From positions 1-8,705 of the forward strand of contig JAUNUL010000113.1 of NCBI GenBank assembly GCA_030538175.1: 8,705 bases of DNA, written 5' to 3'. Below, in pieces: positions 1-7,212 of the stretch; the stretch's first letter is position 1, and every line of letters begins with the position of its first letter. The translations under genes and the position numbers were made by a program. The notes beneath the pieces are model-generated. The model ran no database searches. It saw only the letters and a list, made by a program, of their open reading frames with translations, and was not told where the DNA came from. The DNA is from Propionibacteriaceae bacterium. Its GTDB lineage: Bacteria > Actinomycetota > Actinomycetes > Propionibacteriales > Propionibacteriaceae.

Positions 1-49
1 AAGCGGACCGGCACATGGCCAAACCGCCAAAGTCAGAGAGAATGACCTC

Positions 50-1243
50 ATGAAGCCACAAATGATCGCGCGCTGTGTGCTCGCCGGAATGATGCTGGCG
101 GCGTTCATGTTGCGTTCGCCCATCACCGCAGTGCCCCCGGTGCTCAAGGCGTTGGCCGACGATCTGGCGCTGAACGCCACCGCAGCCGGGTTCGTGTCGA
201 CGCTGCCGCTGCTGTGCTTCGGGGTGTTCGCGTTCGTGACACCGTTCCTGTCCGCGAAGTTGGGGGTCGAACCCACCCTCTGGGTCGCGATCATGCTGGT
301 GATCATCGGCATCGGTGTGCGCATGATCGTCGATGTGGGCCCGTTCTTCCTCGGCACCCTGCTGCTGGGGCTCGGGGTCGCGATCGGCAACGTGATCGTG
401 CCGGCGCTGGCCCGCACGTGGTTCGCGGCGCGGCTGGCGTTCGTGATGGGGCTCTATTCGGTCACCCTGCAGACCAGCGGGGCCCTGGGCCCCCTGGTCA
501 CCTCGATCGGCGGCGGCATGGGCTTCACCTGGTCGGCCTCCATCGGGTTCTGGATCTTCCCGGCGATCATCGCCCTAGGGGTGTGGTCGATCGTCAGCCT
601 GATGGTGCGGCGCCAGACCCACAACCAACCACATAAGGGCGCCCAGCCCACCGGTCTGCGACACGTCGCGGGCACCAAGCTCGCCTGGATCATCACCTTC
701 GTGATGGGCGTGCAGTCGATGCTCTTCTATTCGTTGCTGACCTGGTTGCCGACCCAATTCCGCGCGATCGGCGCCACGGATACCCAGGCGGGGCTGCTCC
801 TCACCGCGTTCACCTTGCTCGGCTTCCCCGGTTCGTTCATGGCCCGATTGGTGACCGTCAACCCGAAGGCCCCCCGCAACCTGATCATCATGTTCTCGAT
901 CTATGTCACAGGCATGGTCTTGCTCTGGATCGGTACGCCGACGCTCGTCCTGGTGGGCGCTACCGTCGCGGGTCTGTGCCAGGGCATCTGTCTCGCCATG
1001 GCGCTGACGTTCATCGCGCACCAGGCCAACCCCGCCGATGTGCCGGCGACCTCGGCGCTCGCCCAGGGCGTGGGCTATCTGATCGCGGCCACCGGGCCGG
1101 TATTGGTCGGCTACCTCTATCAGACGACCGGCAGCCTCAAGCCGGGCGAGGGCCTGCTCATTGCCTTGTCGATCCCCTTGACGATCGGTGCCGTGTATGT
1201 CGCTCGCTCCATCCGGCCTCGGCATGATGAAGTGGAAGTGTGA
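50..1243 (+). CDS. MFS transporter, CynX/NimT-like family
   Basis: This 397-residue protein is nearly all hydrophobic and fits 12 membrane helices in two halves of six. The halves are split by a charged, His/Lys/Arg-containing cytoplasmic loop at about residues 187-209. The motif LRSPITAVPPVL (21-32) at the end of helix 1 and GNVIVPALARTWF (113-125) before helix 5 are typical of the CynX/NimT branch of the major facilitator superfamily. Members of that branch move small anions or drug-like solutes such as cyanate or 2-nitroimidazole. The substrate here cannot be read from sequence. The ATG at 50 has a purine-rich GAGAG at 36-40, nine bases upstream. The frame stays open to the window edge, so a start further upstream is not excluded, but family proteins begin close to helix 1 as here. 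Its TGA overlaps the helY GTG, so the two genes are probably cotranscribed and translationally coupled. Confidence 0.9.
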   Translation: MKPQMIARCVLAGMMLAAFMLRSPITAVPPVLKALADDLALNATAAGFVSTLPLLCFGVFAFVTPFLSAKLGVEPTLWVAIMLVIIGIGVRMIVDVGPFFLGTLLLGLGVAIGNVIVPALARTWFAARLAFVMGLYSVTLQTSGALGPLVTSIGGGMGFTWSASIGFWIFPAIIALGVWSIVSLMVRRQTHNQPHKGAQPTGLRHVAGTKLAWIITFVMGVQSMLFYSLLTWLPTQFRAIGATDTQAGLLLTAFTLLGFPGSFMARLVTVNPKAPRNLIIMFSIYVTGMVLLWIGTPTLVLVGATVAGLCQGICLAMALTFIAHQANPADVPATSALAQGVGYLIAATGPVLVGYLYQTTGSLKPGEGLLIALSIPLTIGAVYVARSIRPRHDEVEV

Positions 1244-4089
1244 CTGATCCTGACGCCGACCTGAGCCCCGCGGAGCGCATGGCGCGCTTCCGGGAACGCC
1301 AGAAGACCCCCATGCTCAACGAGTTCTCAGCGGCCTATGGCTTCGAGTTCGACGAGTTCCAGCGGGCGGCCTGTGTGCATATCGAGGACGGTTCGGGCGT
1401 ACTCGTTGCGGCGCCGACGGGCGCGGGCAAGACGATCGCGGGCGAATTCGCGGTCTACATGGCCATCCAGACCGGGCGCAAGGCCTTCTATACGACCCCG
1501 ATCAAGGCGCTGTCGAACCAGAAATACCACGATCTCGTGTCCCGCTACGGCGCGGATTCCGTGGGCTTGCTGACCGGTGACACCTCGATCAATCCCGAGG
1601 CATCGGTCGTTGTGATGACCACCGAGGTCCTGCGGAACATGATCTATGCCGGTTCGTCGACGTTGAAGAATCTCGGCTATGTCGTGATGGACGAGGTGCA
1701 CTATCTCGCCGACCGCTTCCGGGGCGCGGTGTGGGAAGAGGTCATCATCGGCCTTGCCGAATCGGTGGTCGTCGTCGCGCTGTCCGCGACGGTGTCCAAT
1801 GCGGAGGAGTTCGGCGACTGGCTGGCCGAGGTCAGGGGCCGGATGGAGATCGTGGTGTCGGAGCGACGCCCCGTCCCGCTCTATCAGCATGTTCTGGCCG
1901 GCCGGCGACTCTATGACCTGTTCGACGATGTGGCCCCGACGGCGGTGCTGGACGGCACCCGGGTGCGGGCTGATGTCAACCCGGCGCTGCTGCGGCTGTC
2001 GAAGGACGAGTCCCGCGGCGTACGCGACGACGCCCGCAACCCGCGCGGTCGATCGGGTCGCGGCAAACGGGCCCATGGGCACGGCTCCGGGGCTTATGGG
2101 GGAGCCGCGCATCGTGATCACCGGGATCGCAGCCGTTATCGCCCGCCGAGCCGGGCCGACATGATCGAAACCCTGGACCGGTCCGATCTGTTGCCGGCGA
2201 TCGTGTTCATTTTTTCCCGCGTCGGTTGCGATGCAGCGGTCAAGCAGGTGCTCGGATCGGGCGTACGCCTCACCAACGCAACCGATCGCGCCCACATCCT
2301 CGAGATCGTCGACCGGCACATCGTCGGACTCTCCCCGGCGGATCTGGATGCGCTGGACTACGACGTATTCCTGGAGGCTCTGCTCCGCGGTGTGGCAGCC
2401 CACCACGCCGGGATGCTGCCGTCCTTCAAGGAGTGCGTGGAGGAGTGCTTCGTCAACAACCTGATCAAAGTCGTGTTCGCAACCGAGACCTTGGCGCTCG
2501 GCATCAACATGCCAGCCCGGTCGGTGGTGCTGGAGAAGCTCGTCAAGTTCAACGGTGATGTCCATGCCGACATCACCCCGGGGGAATACACCCAGCTCAC
2601 CGGTCGTGCCGGCCGCCGCGGCATCGACATCGAGGGTCACGCGGTCGTGCTGTGGCAGCCCGGGATGGACCCACGCGCGGTCGCCGGGCTGGCATCGCGG
2701 CGCACCTATCCGTTGAAATCCTCGTTCGCGCCGACCTACAACATGGCGGTCAACCTGGTCGGCGCCGTCGGTCAGGACCGGGCGCGGATGCTGCTGGAGC
2801 AGAGCTTCGCCCAGTTCCAGTCCGACCGGGCGGTCGTCGGGCTGTCACGGGCGATCCAGCGGAACACCGATACCGCCCAGCGATTCTGGTCGCAGACGGC
2901 GTGCGATCTGGGTGATTTCGAGGAGTACGCCCGCCTGCGCGCCGAGATCTCCGAGGTCGAGGCAGAGGCCGCCCGCAGCCGCAAGGCTGATAAGCGTGCG
3001 GAGACGTTGGACGCGCTGTTGAAGCTCGAACCGGGGGACATCATCCATGTGCCCAGCGGCAAGTCGCAGGGGTGGGCGGTCGTGATCGACCCGGGCGTAC
3101 GCTCAGCCAACACCGAACCGCACCCGCTCGTGATGGGGGAGGACCGGCATTCGCGCCGGCTCACCCTGTCCGACTTCCCCAGCCCACCGCCGGTCGCCGG
3201 GCGCATGCGGATCCCCAAGAAGTTCCACATCAAGGATGCCCACGCGCGACGCAGCCTGAACGCCGCGCTGCAAGCCCGACTGGCCGATATCGACCGCAAC
3301 CCGGCCCGCTGGCGATCCGGACCCGTCGACGAGGAGATCGCGGCCCGGATCGCGGAGCTCCGCGGGCAACTCCGGGATCATCCCTGCCACCGCTGCCCGG
3401 ACCGCGAGGAGCATGCCCGCTGGGCGGAGAAAGCGCTGCGGGCCGAGCGGGACAACCGGGACATCAAGGCGCGGGTCGAGCGGCGCACCAACACGATCGC
3501 GCTGCAGTTCGACAAGATCTGCCAGGTGCTGGAGTCGATGGGTTATCTCCGACCCGGCAACGACGGGATGCTGCGGGTCAGTGACGAGGGCCGCATGCTC
3601 GCCCGGATCTATGCCGAGCTCGATCTGGTGACCGCGGAGTGCATCCGGCGAGGCGTGTTCGATGACCTGAGCGCACCGCAACTTGCGGCGCTGCTGTCGA
3701 CCTTGATCTATGAGGCCAGGCGCACGGAGTTCGGGGCGCGGCCGCCGCGGATGCCGGATGCCGAGACCGATCAGGCGCTGAAGCAGATCAGAGCGATTTA
3801 TCGCGAGGTCTCGCTTGTCGAGCGTGACTATCGGCTCGAGCGCGGGCGCGAGCCCGAGATCGGGTTCGCGCGCTCGGTATTCAATTGGGCGGCCGGCCGG
3901 CCGTTGGGCGAGATCCTCGATGACTCCGGGTTGACTGCCGGGGACTTCGTGCGGTGGGTACGCCAGGTGATCGACTTTGCCGACCAGGTGCGGCAGGCAG
4001 CGGGGCCGGGCGAACTGCAGGAAGCCTGTCGCGAGGTGCGGTCAGCACTGCAGCGCGGCGTCGTCGCGTTTGCGGGTGGGGCTGGCTGA
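1240..4089 (+). CDS. helY: HelY, Ski2/Mtr4-like DExH-box RNA helicase
   Basis: This 949-residue cytoplasmic ATP-dependent helicase belongs to the Ski2-like superfamily 2 group that unwinds RNA. RecA domain 1 carries Walker A APTGAGKT (58-65), motif Ia TTPIKALSNQ (85-94), DEVH (151-154) and SAT (182-184). RecA domain 2 carries IFSRVGCD (324-331), motif V ATETLALGINMPAR (414-427) and QLTGRAGRRG (452-461). The C-terminal half fits the rRNA-processing-arch-like region and the DSHCT helical domain. It includes a Cys pair in HPCHRCPDREEHARW (714-728), a segment I recall as conserved in actinobacterial HelY. Residues 260-305 form a basic Gly/Arg/His linker between the RecA domains. The GTG at 1240 is chosen because it overlaps the upstream stop (GTGA, 1240-1243). 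ATG at 1279 is a weaker alternative. All helicase motifs are intact, so the protein should be active. A role in RNA turnover or ribosome-related processing is inferred from the family. Confidence 0.96.
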   Translation: MTDPDADLSPAERMARFRERQKTPMLNEFSAAYGFEFDEFQRAACVHIEDGSGVLVAAPTGAGKTIAGEFAVYMAIQTGRKAFYTTPIKALSNQKYHDLVSRYGADSVGLLTGDTSINPEASVVVMTTEVLRNMIYAGSSTLKNLGYVVMDEVHYLADRFRGAVWEEVIIGLAESVVVVALSATVSNAEEFGDWLAEVRGRMEIVVSERRPVPLYQHVLAGRRLYDLFDDVAPTAVLDGTRVRADVNPALLRLSKDESRGVRDDARNPRGRSGRGKRAHGHGSGAYGGAAHRDHRDRSRYRPPSRADMIETLDRSDLLPAIVFIFSRVGCDAAVKQVLGSGVRLTNATDRAHILEIVDRHIVGLSPADLDALDYDVFLEALLRGVAAHHAGMLPSFKECVEECFVNNLIKVVFATETLALGINMPARSVVLEKLVKFNGDVHADITPGEYTQLTGRAGRRGIDIEGHAVVLWQPGMDPRAVAGLASRRTYPLKSSFAPTYNMAVNLVGAVGQDRARMLLEQSFAQFQSDRAVVGLSRAIQRNTDTAQRFWSQTACDLGDFEEYARLRAEISEVEAEAARSRKADKRAETLDALLKLEPGDIIHVPSGKSQGWAVVIDPGVRSANTEPHPLVMGEDRHSRRLTLSDFPSPPPVAGRMRIPKKFHIKDAHARRSLNAALQARLADIDRNPARWRSGPVDEEIAARIAELRGQLRDHPCHRCPDREEHARWAEKALRAERDNRDIKARVERRTNTIALQFDKICQVLESMGYLRPGNDGMLRVSDEGRMLARIYAELDLVTAECIRRGVFDDLSAPQLAALLSTLIYEARRTEFGARPPRMPDAETDQALKQIRAIYREVSLVERDYRLERGREPEIGFARSVFNWAAGRPLGEILDDSGLTAGDFVRWVRQVIDFADQVRQAAGPGELQEACREVRSALQRGVVAFAGGAG

Positions 4090-4158
4090 GCCGGCGCACT
4101 CTGCGGGCCCTGACCACAACCACCGTTGGCCGGCGCTCGATCCCACCCGATATGGCTG

Positions 4159-4194
4159 CGGCCCCGGTTGCGTCAACCAACGCATCCGGGGCCG
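4159..4194. terminator. Convergent hairpin, probable bidirectional terminator
   Basis: GGCCCCGG (4160-4167) pairs with CCGGGGCC (4186-4193), extended outward by C4159-G4194. After one T-T mismatch the stem continues with TGCGT (4169-4173) against ACGCA (4180-4184) around a six-base loop, CAACCA. It sits between the stops of helY and the convergent membrane-redox gene, where a shared terminator is expected. No T-run follows on either strand, which is common for actinobacterial hairpin terminators but makes the call less certain. The rest of the 130-base spacer (4090-4219) shows nothing else I can support. Confidence 0.6.
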
Positions 4195-4219
4195 TCAAAG
4201 ATCCGTGCAGACGAAAGGC

Positions 4220-5353
4220 CTAGGCCTGGAGTGAGTGTTCGTGCGGTGCGCCCGTGGCGGCCTCATCGCCCTCACCGTCGGGGCCCTCATCGGGTGCACC
4301 GGTGAGCGCTGCTGCGATGTCCTCGAAGAATTCCTTGACGCCTGCGGCGCCGACCACCGGACCACCGGCAAGGTAGCCGTCAGCACCCAACAGCACGGCG
4401 CTGGGGGAGGCCATCTGCAGGGTGACGACGAAGCTGGCCTCATGGTCGACGAACCACGCTTCGCCAAGGGCTTCCGGGGTGACATAAGGGTTCTCGGCAT
4501 CCTGCTCCTGGCTGAACACCAGGTGGATCCCGATCATGTGGCCGATGCGCTCGCGCAGCTCTGGGAGGACATCCAACACGGTCAGGCAGGCACCACAGCC
4601 CGGGTTGACGAAGATGAGCAGCCTTGCCGAGTTGGACGCGAGCTGGCGCAGGTTGACGCGCTGGTCCGTGCCGGGGACGCCCAGGGACAGATAGGGGATC
4701 GGGGTGCGCTCATAGTCGACGCCGTCCTGAACCATGTCCCCTTCCACGGCATCGGTTTGTGCCGCGGGGGCTGTCTCCGCGGCCGGCACGATGTGGGCAG
4801 CGGCGCCGACGGGCTGGGACTTCTCCTTGTCCTGACCGGCGTGCACCATCAGGCCCGTCAGAATGACGCCGAGCGCAGCCGCACCGAGCCACGCCCAACC
4901 GGCGCCGTCGGCCTCCAGCCAACGGCTCAGCACGGACCGGCCAGCCAGGGCATCGAGGAGCACGAGCACCGACACCGCCACCAGCACAGCGTTGCGGACG
5001 ACCGTCAGCGGACCGACCACGCCCAGGCCGAGCCGGCCCAGGCAGCCGCACTCGACCGCGTGCTCGAAGCGATTCGCGCGGGCGATGATCACCAGATAGG
5101 CACCAAAGAGCGCCAGTGCCGCGACCGCGGCGATGATCAACAGCGGACCGCCAAGCAGGATCAGGGCCAGCGCCAGCACGATCTCGCCCCACGGCAGGAG
5201 CGCCGGAGCAGGGCTGCGGGTCAACCACGGCGGCATCTGCAGGGTGATGAAGGATTCACGGACGGCCGAGGCATCACGGAGCTTGGCAACGCCGCTGACG
5301 ATCAGCACGGCGGCCAGCAACAGTGCGGGGACCGAGGAAGCAAGGGTGAACAC
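4220..5353 (-). CDS. MauE/DoxX-like membrane protein fused to a thioredoxin-like domain
   Basis: This is a 377-residue protein. Residues 1-172 hold about five hydrophobic helices (near 5-24, 54-70, 71-91, 117-135 and 152-171), with the SGVAKLRD motif after helix 1 and a CGC motif (C102, C104) before helix 4, as in MauE-type redox membrane proteins. An Ala/Pro/Thr-rich linker (about 174-215) leads to a thioredoxin/TlpA-like domain with [10 protein letters not shown] (248-257; C253 and C256) and a likely cis-proline at P317. The tail is acidic. The likely role is thiol-disulphide exchange at the membrane, with the CGC pair relaying electrons to or from the CGAC domain. This is inferred. An N-in topology would put both motifs outside, but the basic loop after helix 1 argues the other way, so topology is open. 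The GTG at 5351-5353 is the first start; no Shine-Dalgarno is seen, and a leaderless promoter fits. It is a single gene, convergent with helY and divergent from hisF. Confidence 0.85.
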   Translation of the reverse strand: MFTLASSVPALLLAAVLIVSGVAKLRDASAVRESFITLQMPPWLTRSPAPALLPWGEIVLALALILLGGPLLIIAAVAALALFGAYLVIIARANRFEHAVECGCLGRLGLGVVGPLTVVRNAVLVAVSVLVLLDALAGRSVLSRWLEADGAGWAWLGAAALGVILTGLMVHAGQDKEKSQPVGAAAHIVPAAETAPAAQTDAVEGDMVQDGVDYERTPIPYLSLGVPGTDQRVNLRQLASNSARLLIFVNPGCGACLTVLDVLPELRERIGHMIGIHLVFSQEQDAENPYVTPEALGEAWFVDHEASFVVTLQMASPSAVLLGADGYLAGGPVVGAAGVKEFFEDIAAALTGAPDEGPDGEGDEAATGAPHEHSLQA

Positions 5354-5359
5354 CTGCCA

Positions 5360-5365
5360 AATCTA
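5360..5365 (-). promoter_or_regulatory. Candidate -10 box for a leaderless MauE-thioredoxin transcript
   Basis: On the minus strand TAGATT reads as TAnnnT, the actinobacterial sigma-70-type -10 pattern. Its last T lies seven bases upstream of the G of the GTG start, which puts +1 on the start codon itself. There is no Shine-Dalgarno before this GTG, so a leaderless mRNA would explain the start. No convincing -35 box is visible. A single hexamer match is weak evidence by itself. Confidence 0.35.
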
Positions 5366-5444
5366 TCTCAGGATCACCTTTGCTCCCGTTTCCGTGCCAT
5401 TGCGGGCAACCCCCCCGGCAGCCCAAGCCCACCGCCGATGGTTC

Positions 5445-5448
5445 AGGA
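5445..5448 (+). promoter_or_regulatory. hisF: Ribosome binding site setting the hisF start
   Basis: AGGA lies eight bases before the ATG at 5457. It favours this start over the in-frame ATG at 5448, which overlaps the site, and over the long open extension further upstream. The same bases (CAGGAT, 5444-5449) could also be read as a poor -10 box, so initiation by a near-leaderless route is not excluded. The 103-base divergent spacer 5354-5456 shows no His-rich leader peptide or attenuator hairpin. Confidence 0.55.
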
Positions 5449-5456
5449 TGGGGAGC

Positions 5457-6254
5457 ATGTCGGTTGCCGTACGCATCATCGCCTGCCTCGACGTCCATGA
5501 CGGGCGAGTGGTCAAGGGAGTCAACTTCACCAATCTGCGCGATGCAGGGGATCCCGTCGAACTCGCCGCGGTCTATGACGCCGCGGGTGTCGACGAGCTG
5601 ACCTTCCTGGACATCTCAGCCTCACATGAGGGCCGCGCGACCACGCGGGACATGGTCCGCCGCACGGCTGAATCGGTTTTCATCCCCCTGACCGTGGGCG
5701 GGGGCATCGCGTCGGTCGAGGACGTGGATGACCTGCTCCGCCACGGCGCCGACAAGGTGGGGGTCAATACCGCGGCGATCCGTCGGCCGGAGCTGATCTA
5801 CGAGATCACCAACCGTTTCGGCAACCAAGTGCTGGTGCTGTCGGTGGATGCGCGCCGAGAGGGGGGTACGCAGAGTGGGTTCGGTGTCACCACCCATGGC
5901 GGACGCCAGTCCGCTGGGCTGGACGCGCTCGACTGGTGTCGGCAGGCGGTGGACCTGGGTGCCGGGGAGATCCTGTTGAACTCGATGGATGCCGACGGCA
6001 CAACGGCCGGTTTTGATCTGGACATGATCGAGGCGGTCCGCAAGGTCGTGGATGTGCCGGTGATCGCCTCCGGTGGTGCCGGCACAGCCGAACACTTCGT
6101 CGAGGCCGCCAGGGTCGGTGCGGACGCAGTGCTGGCTGCGAGCGTGTTCCACTTCGGCACGGTGTCGGTGGGTGAGGTCAAGGAGCGCTTGGCAGCGGCC
6201 GGCTTCCTGGTCCGCGACGAGCAGCTCGAGCCGAACAACCAGAGGGAGAACTGA
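5457..6254 (+). CDS. hisF: Imidazole glycerol phosphate synthase, cyclase subunit HisF
   Basis: This 265-residue TIM barrel is full length for HisF. HisF uses ammonia delivered by the glutaminase HisH to convert PRFAR into imidazole glycerol phosphate and AICAR, linking histidine and purine synthesis. The catalytic aspartates are D12 in [15 protein letters not shown] (7-21) and D131 in VLSVDARR (127-134). Phosphate-binding stretches are seen at TVGGGI (79-84), VGVNTAA (101-107), IASGGAGT (203-210) and LAASVFHFG (226-234). NSMDADGT (175-182) is also typical. The frame is open upstream, but similarity to HisF begins at [12 protein letters not shown], so ATG 5457 is used. No hisA, hisH or other his gene lies within the window on either side. 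The next gene starts two bases after its stop codon, implying cotranscription. Confidence 0.97.
   Translation: MSVAVRIIACLDVHDGRVVKGVNFTNLRDAGDPVELAAVYDAAGVDELTFLDISASHEGRATTRDMVRRTAESVFIPLTVGGGIASVEDVDDLLRHGADKVGVNTAAIRRPELIYEITNRFGNQVLVLSVDARREGGTQSGFGVTTHGGRQSAGLDALDWCRQAVDLGAGEILLNSMDADGTTAGFDLDMIEAVRKVVDVPVIASGGAGTAEHFVEAARVGADAVLAASVFHFGTVSVGEVKERLAAAGFLVRDEQLEPNNQREN
6243..6248 (+). promoter_or_regulatory. Ribosome binding site of the D-2-hydroxyacid dehydrogenase gene
   Basis: AGGGAG lies seven bases before the ATG at 6256 and falls within the last codons of hisF. It supports this start although the reading frame is open further upstream inside hisF, and it supports translational coupling of the two genes. 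Confidence 0.65.
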
Positions 6255-6255
6255 C

Positions 6256-7176
6256 ATGCTGGCGTGGTTGCCGTTCGAAACGAGGGCCGAAGCGGAGCAG
6301 GCCCTGGGCCCTCTGCCCGAGGGCGTGGATTTCGCACCCTTCACCGGTCCGGATCAGCCGTTGCCCGACTCCATCGCCGAGGTGGGCTTCCTGGTGGTGC
6401 CCTATCTGGGCGGCACCTCGCCACTGGAGCGGGTGGGGGAGATGACGTCGCTGGAAGTGATCCAGCTCAACCTGGCCGGCTATGACGCCTTCCTCGATCT
6501 CGCCCCCGAGGGCGTTGCCCTGTGCAATGCCGCGGGCGTACACGACACCGGGACCGCGGAAATGGCACTCGCCCTGCTGCTGGCCCAGAGTCGCAAACTC
6601 GATCGCTATGCCCGGCAGATGACCGATGGCCACTGGGAGCGGGACGGCTTCGGCTGGTCCATTGCCGACCGGCGGGCACTCATCGTGGGCTACGGCGGCA
6701 TCGGCAAGGCGATTGAGCGGCGGCTGGAGCCGTTCGAGCTCGCCAGCATCACCAAGGTGGCGCGCACCGCACGCGACGATGTCCATGCATTCGCAGAGCT
6801 CGATGGCCTGCTGCCCGAGGCTGACATCGTGCTGATCGCGTGTCCGCTGACCGCCGAGACGTCCGGCATGTTCGATGCCCGACGGCTCGCGCTGTTGCCG
6901 GATGATGCGATCGTGGTCAACGTCGCCCGTGGGCCGATCGTGGACACCGATGCCCTGCTCGCGGAGACCACCAGTGGCCGCCTCCGGGCCGCACTCGATG
7001 TCACCGACCCGGAGCCTCTGCCGGCGGAGCACCCGCTGTGGCGCAGTCCTGGCGTCCTCATCGCACCTCATACCGGCGGACCTGCCACCTCTTTCTGGCC
7101 GCGCACCAACGCCCTCATTGCTCGGCAGTTGGCCCACTGGGCCGCCGGTGAGCCCCTGGAGAACCGCGTCAACTGA
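6256..7176 (+). CDS. D-isomer-specific 2-hydroxyacid dehydrogenase
   Basis: This 306-residue cytoplasmic oxidoreductase should interconvert a 2-oxoacid and a D-2-hydroxyacid with NAD(P)H. The nucleotide-binding Rossmann fold shows GYGGIG (145-150). The catalytic set of the family is visible: Arg225 in VNVARGPIVD (221-230), Glu253 in DVTDPEPLP (248-256) and His272 in APHTGG (270-275), with the expected spacing. The flanking substrate domain (1 to about 100) includes NAAGVHDTGTAEMAL (91-105), equivalent to the N-x-x-G-x-x-x-x-x-x-A-E motif. Arginines at 170 and 173 after the second Rossmann strand, with no acidic residue there, suggest NADPH over NADH. It is shorter than SerA-type phosphoglycerate dehydrogenases and lacks their regulatory domain, so a glyoxylate/hydroxypyruvate or other 2-ketoacid reductase is more likely than serine synthesis. 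The specific substrate is unknown. It sits directly behind hisF. Confidence 0.93.
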   Translation: MLAWLPFETRAEAEQALGPLPEGVDFAPFTGPDQPLPDSIAEVGFLVVPYLGGTSPLERVGEMTSLEVIQLNLAGYDAFLDLAPEGVALCNAAGVHDTGTAEMALALLLAQSRKLDRYARQMTDGHWERDGFGWSIADRRALIVGYGGIGKAIERRLEPFELASITKVARTARDDVHAFAELDGLLPEADIVLIACPLTAETSGMFDARRLALLPDDAIVVNVARGPIVDTDALLAETTSGRLRAALDVTDPEPLPAEHPLWRSPGVLIAPHTGGPATSFWPRTNALIARQLAHWAAGEPLENRVN

Positions 7177-7198
7177 ACGCATCGTGGGCGAGGGGTGT

Positions 7199-7204
7199 GA
7201 TAGT
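7199..7204 (+). promoter_or_regulatory. Candidate -10 box for a leaderless HIT-gene transcript
   Basis: GATAGT lies eight bases before the ATG at 7213 and keeps the conserved A and final T of the TAnnnT pattern. The only purine-rich stretch, AGGGG at 7191-7195, is 17 bases from the ATG, too far for a normal Shine-Dalgarno. A leaderless or very short-leader transcript would explain this start. No clear -35 box is seen, and read-through from the dehydrogenase gene 36 bases upstream is equally possible. Confidence 0.3.
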
Positions 7205-7212
7205 CATTCCGC

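Noticed and set aside
1..53. Possible 3' end of an upstream gene, with a frame ending at TGA 51-53 that would overlap the transporter's ATG (ATGA)
   Set aside because: All three forward frames are open or nearly so over this short stretch, and about 16 residues (ending SERMTS) cannot be assigned to a family. Too little sequence to call.
2017..2157. Frameshift inside helY causing the odd Arg/Gly/His stretch
   Set aside because: The frame is continuous with intact motifs on both sides, and the other forward frames here do not give a more family-like sequence, so a genuine linker is more likely.
1327..2640. 437-codon open frame antisense to helY
   Set aside because: The composition (Arg/His/Gly/Asp-rich) is typical of an antisense frame in GC-rich coding DNA, and the opposite strand encodes an intact helicase with every motif in place.
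4216..4227. Perfect 12-base palindrome AGGCCTAGGCCT over the stop codon of the MauE-thioredoxin gene
   Set aside because: It has no loop, lies partly in coding sequence and is short. The stronger hairpin at 4159-4194 better explains termination, and a chance or restriction-type palindrome is the simplest reading.
5354..5456. Histidine attenuator or riboswitch upstream of hisF
   Set aside because: No run of His codons, no paired terminator and antiterminator stems, and only a weak four-base dyad near 5400; the spacer is just 103 bases and shared with a divergent gene.
4235..5500. Long open frame on the plus strand opposite the MauE-thioredoxin gene
   Set aside because: Its translation is rich in Arg, Gln, His and Asp with no recognisable domain, while the minus strand gives clear membrane helices and CxxC motifs. 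It is a GC-rich shadow frame.
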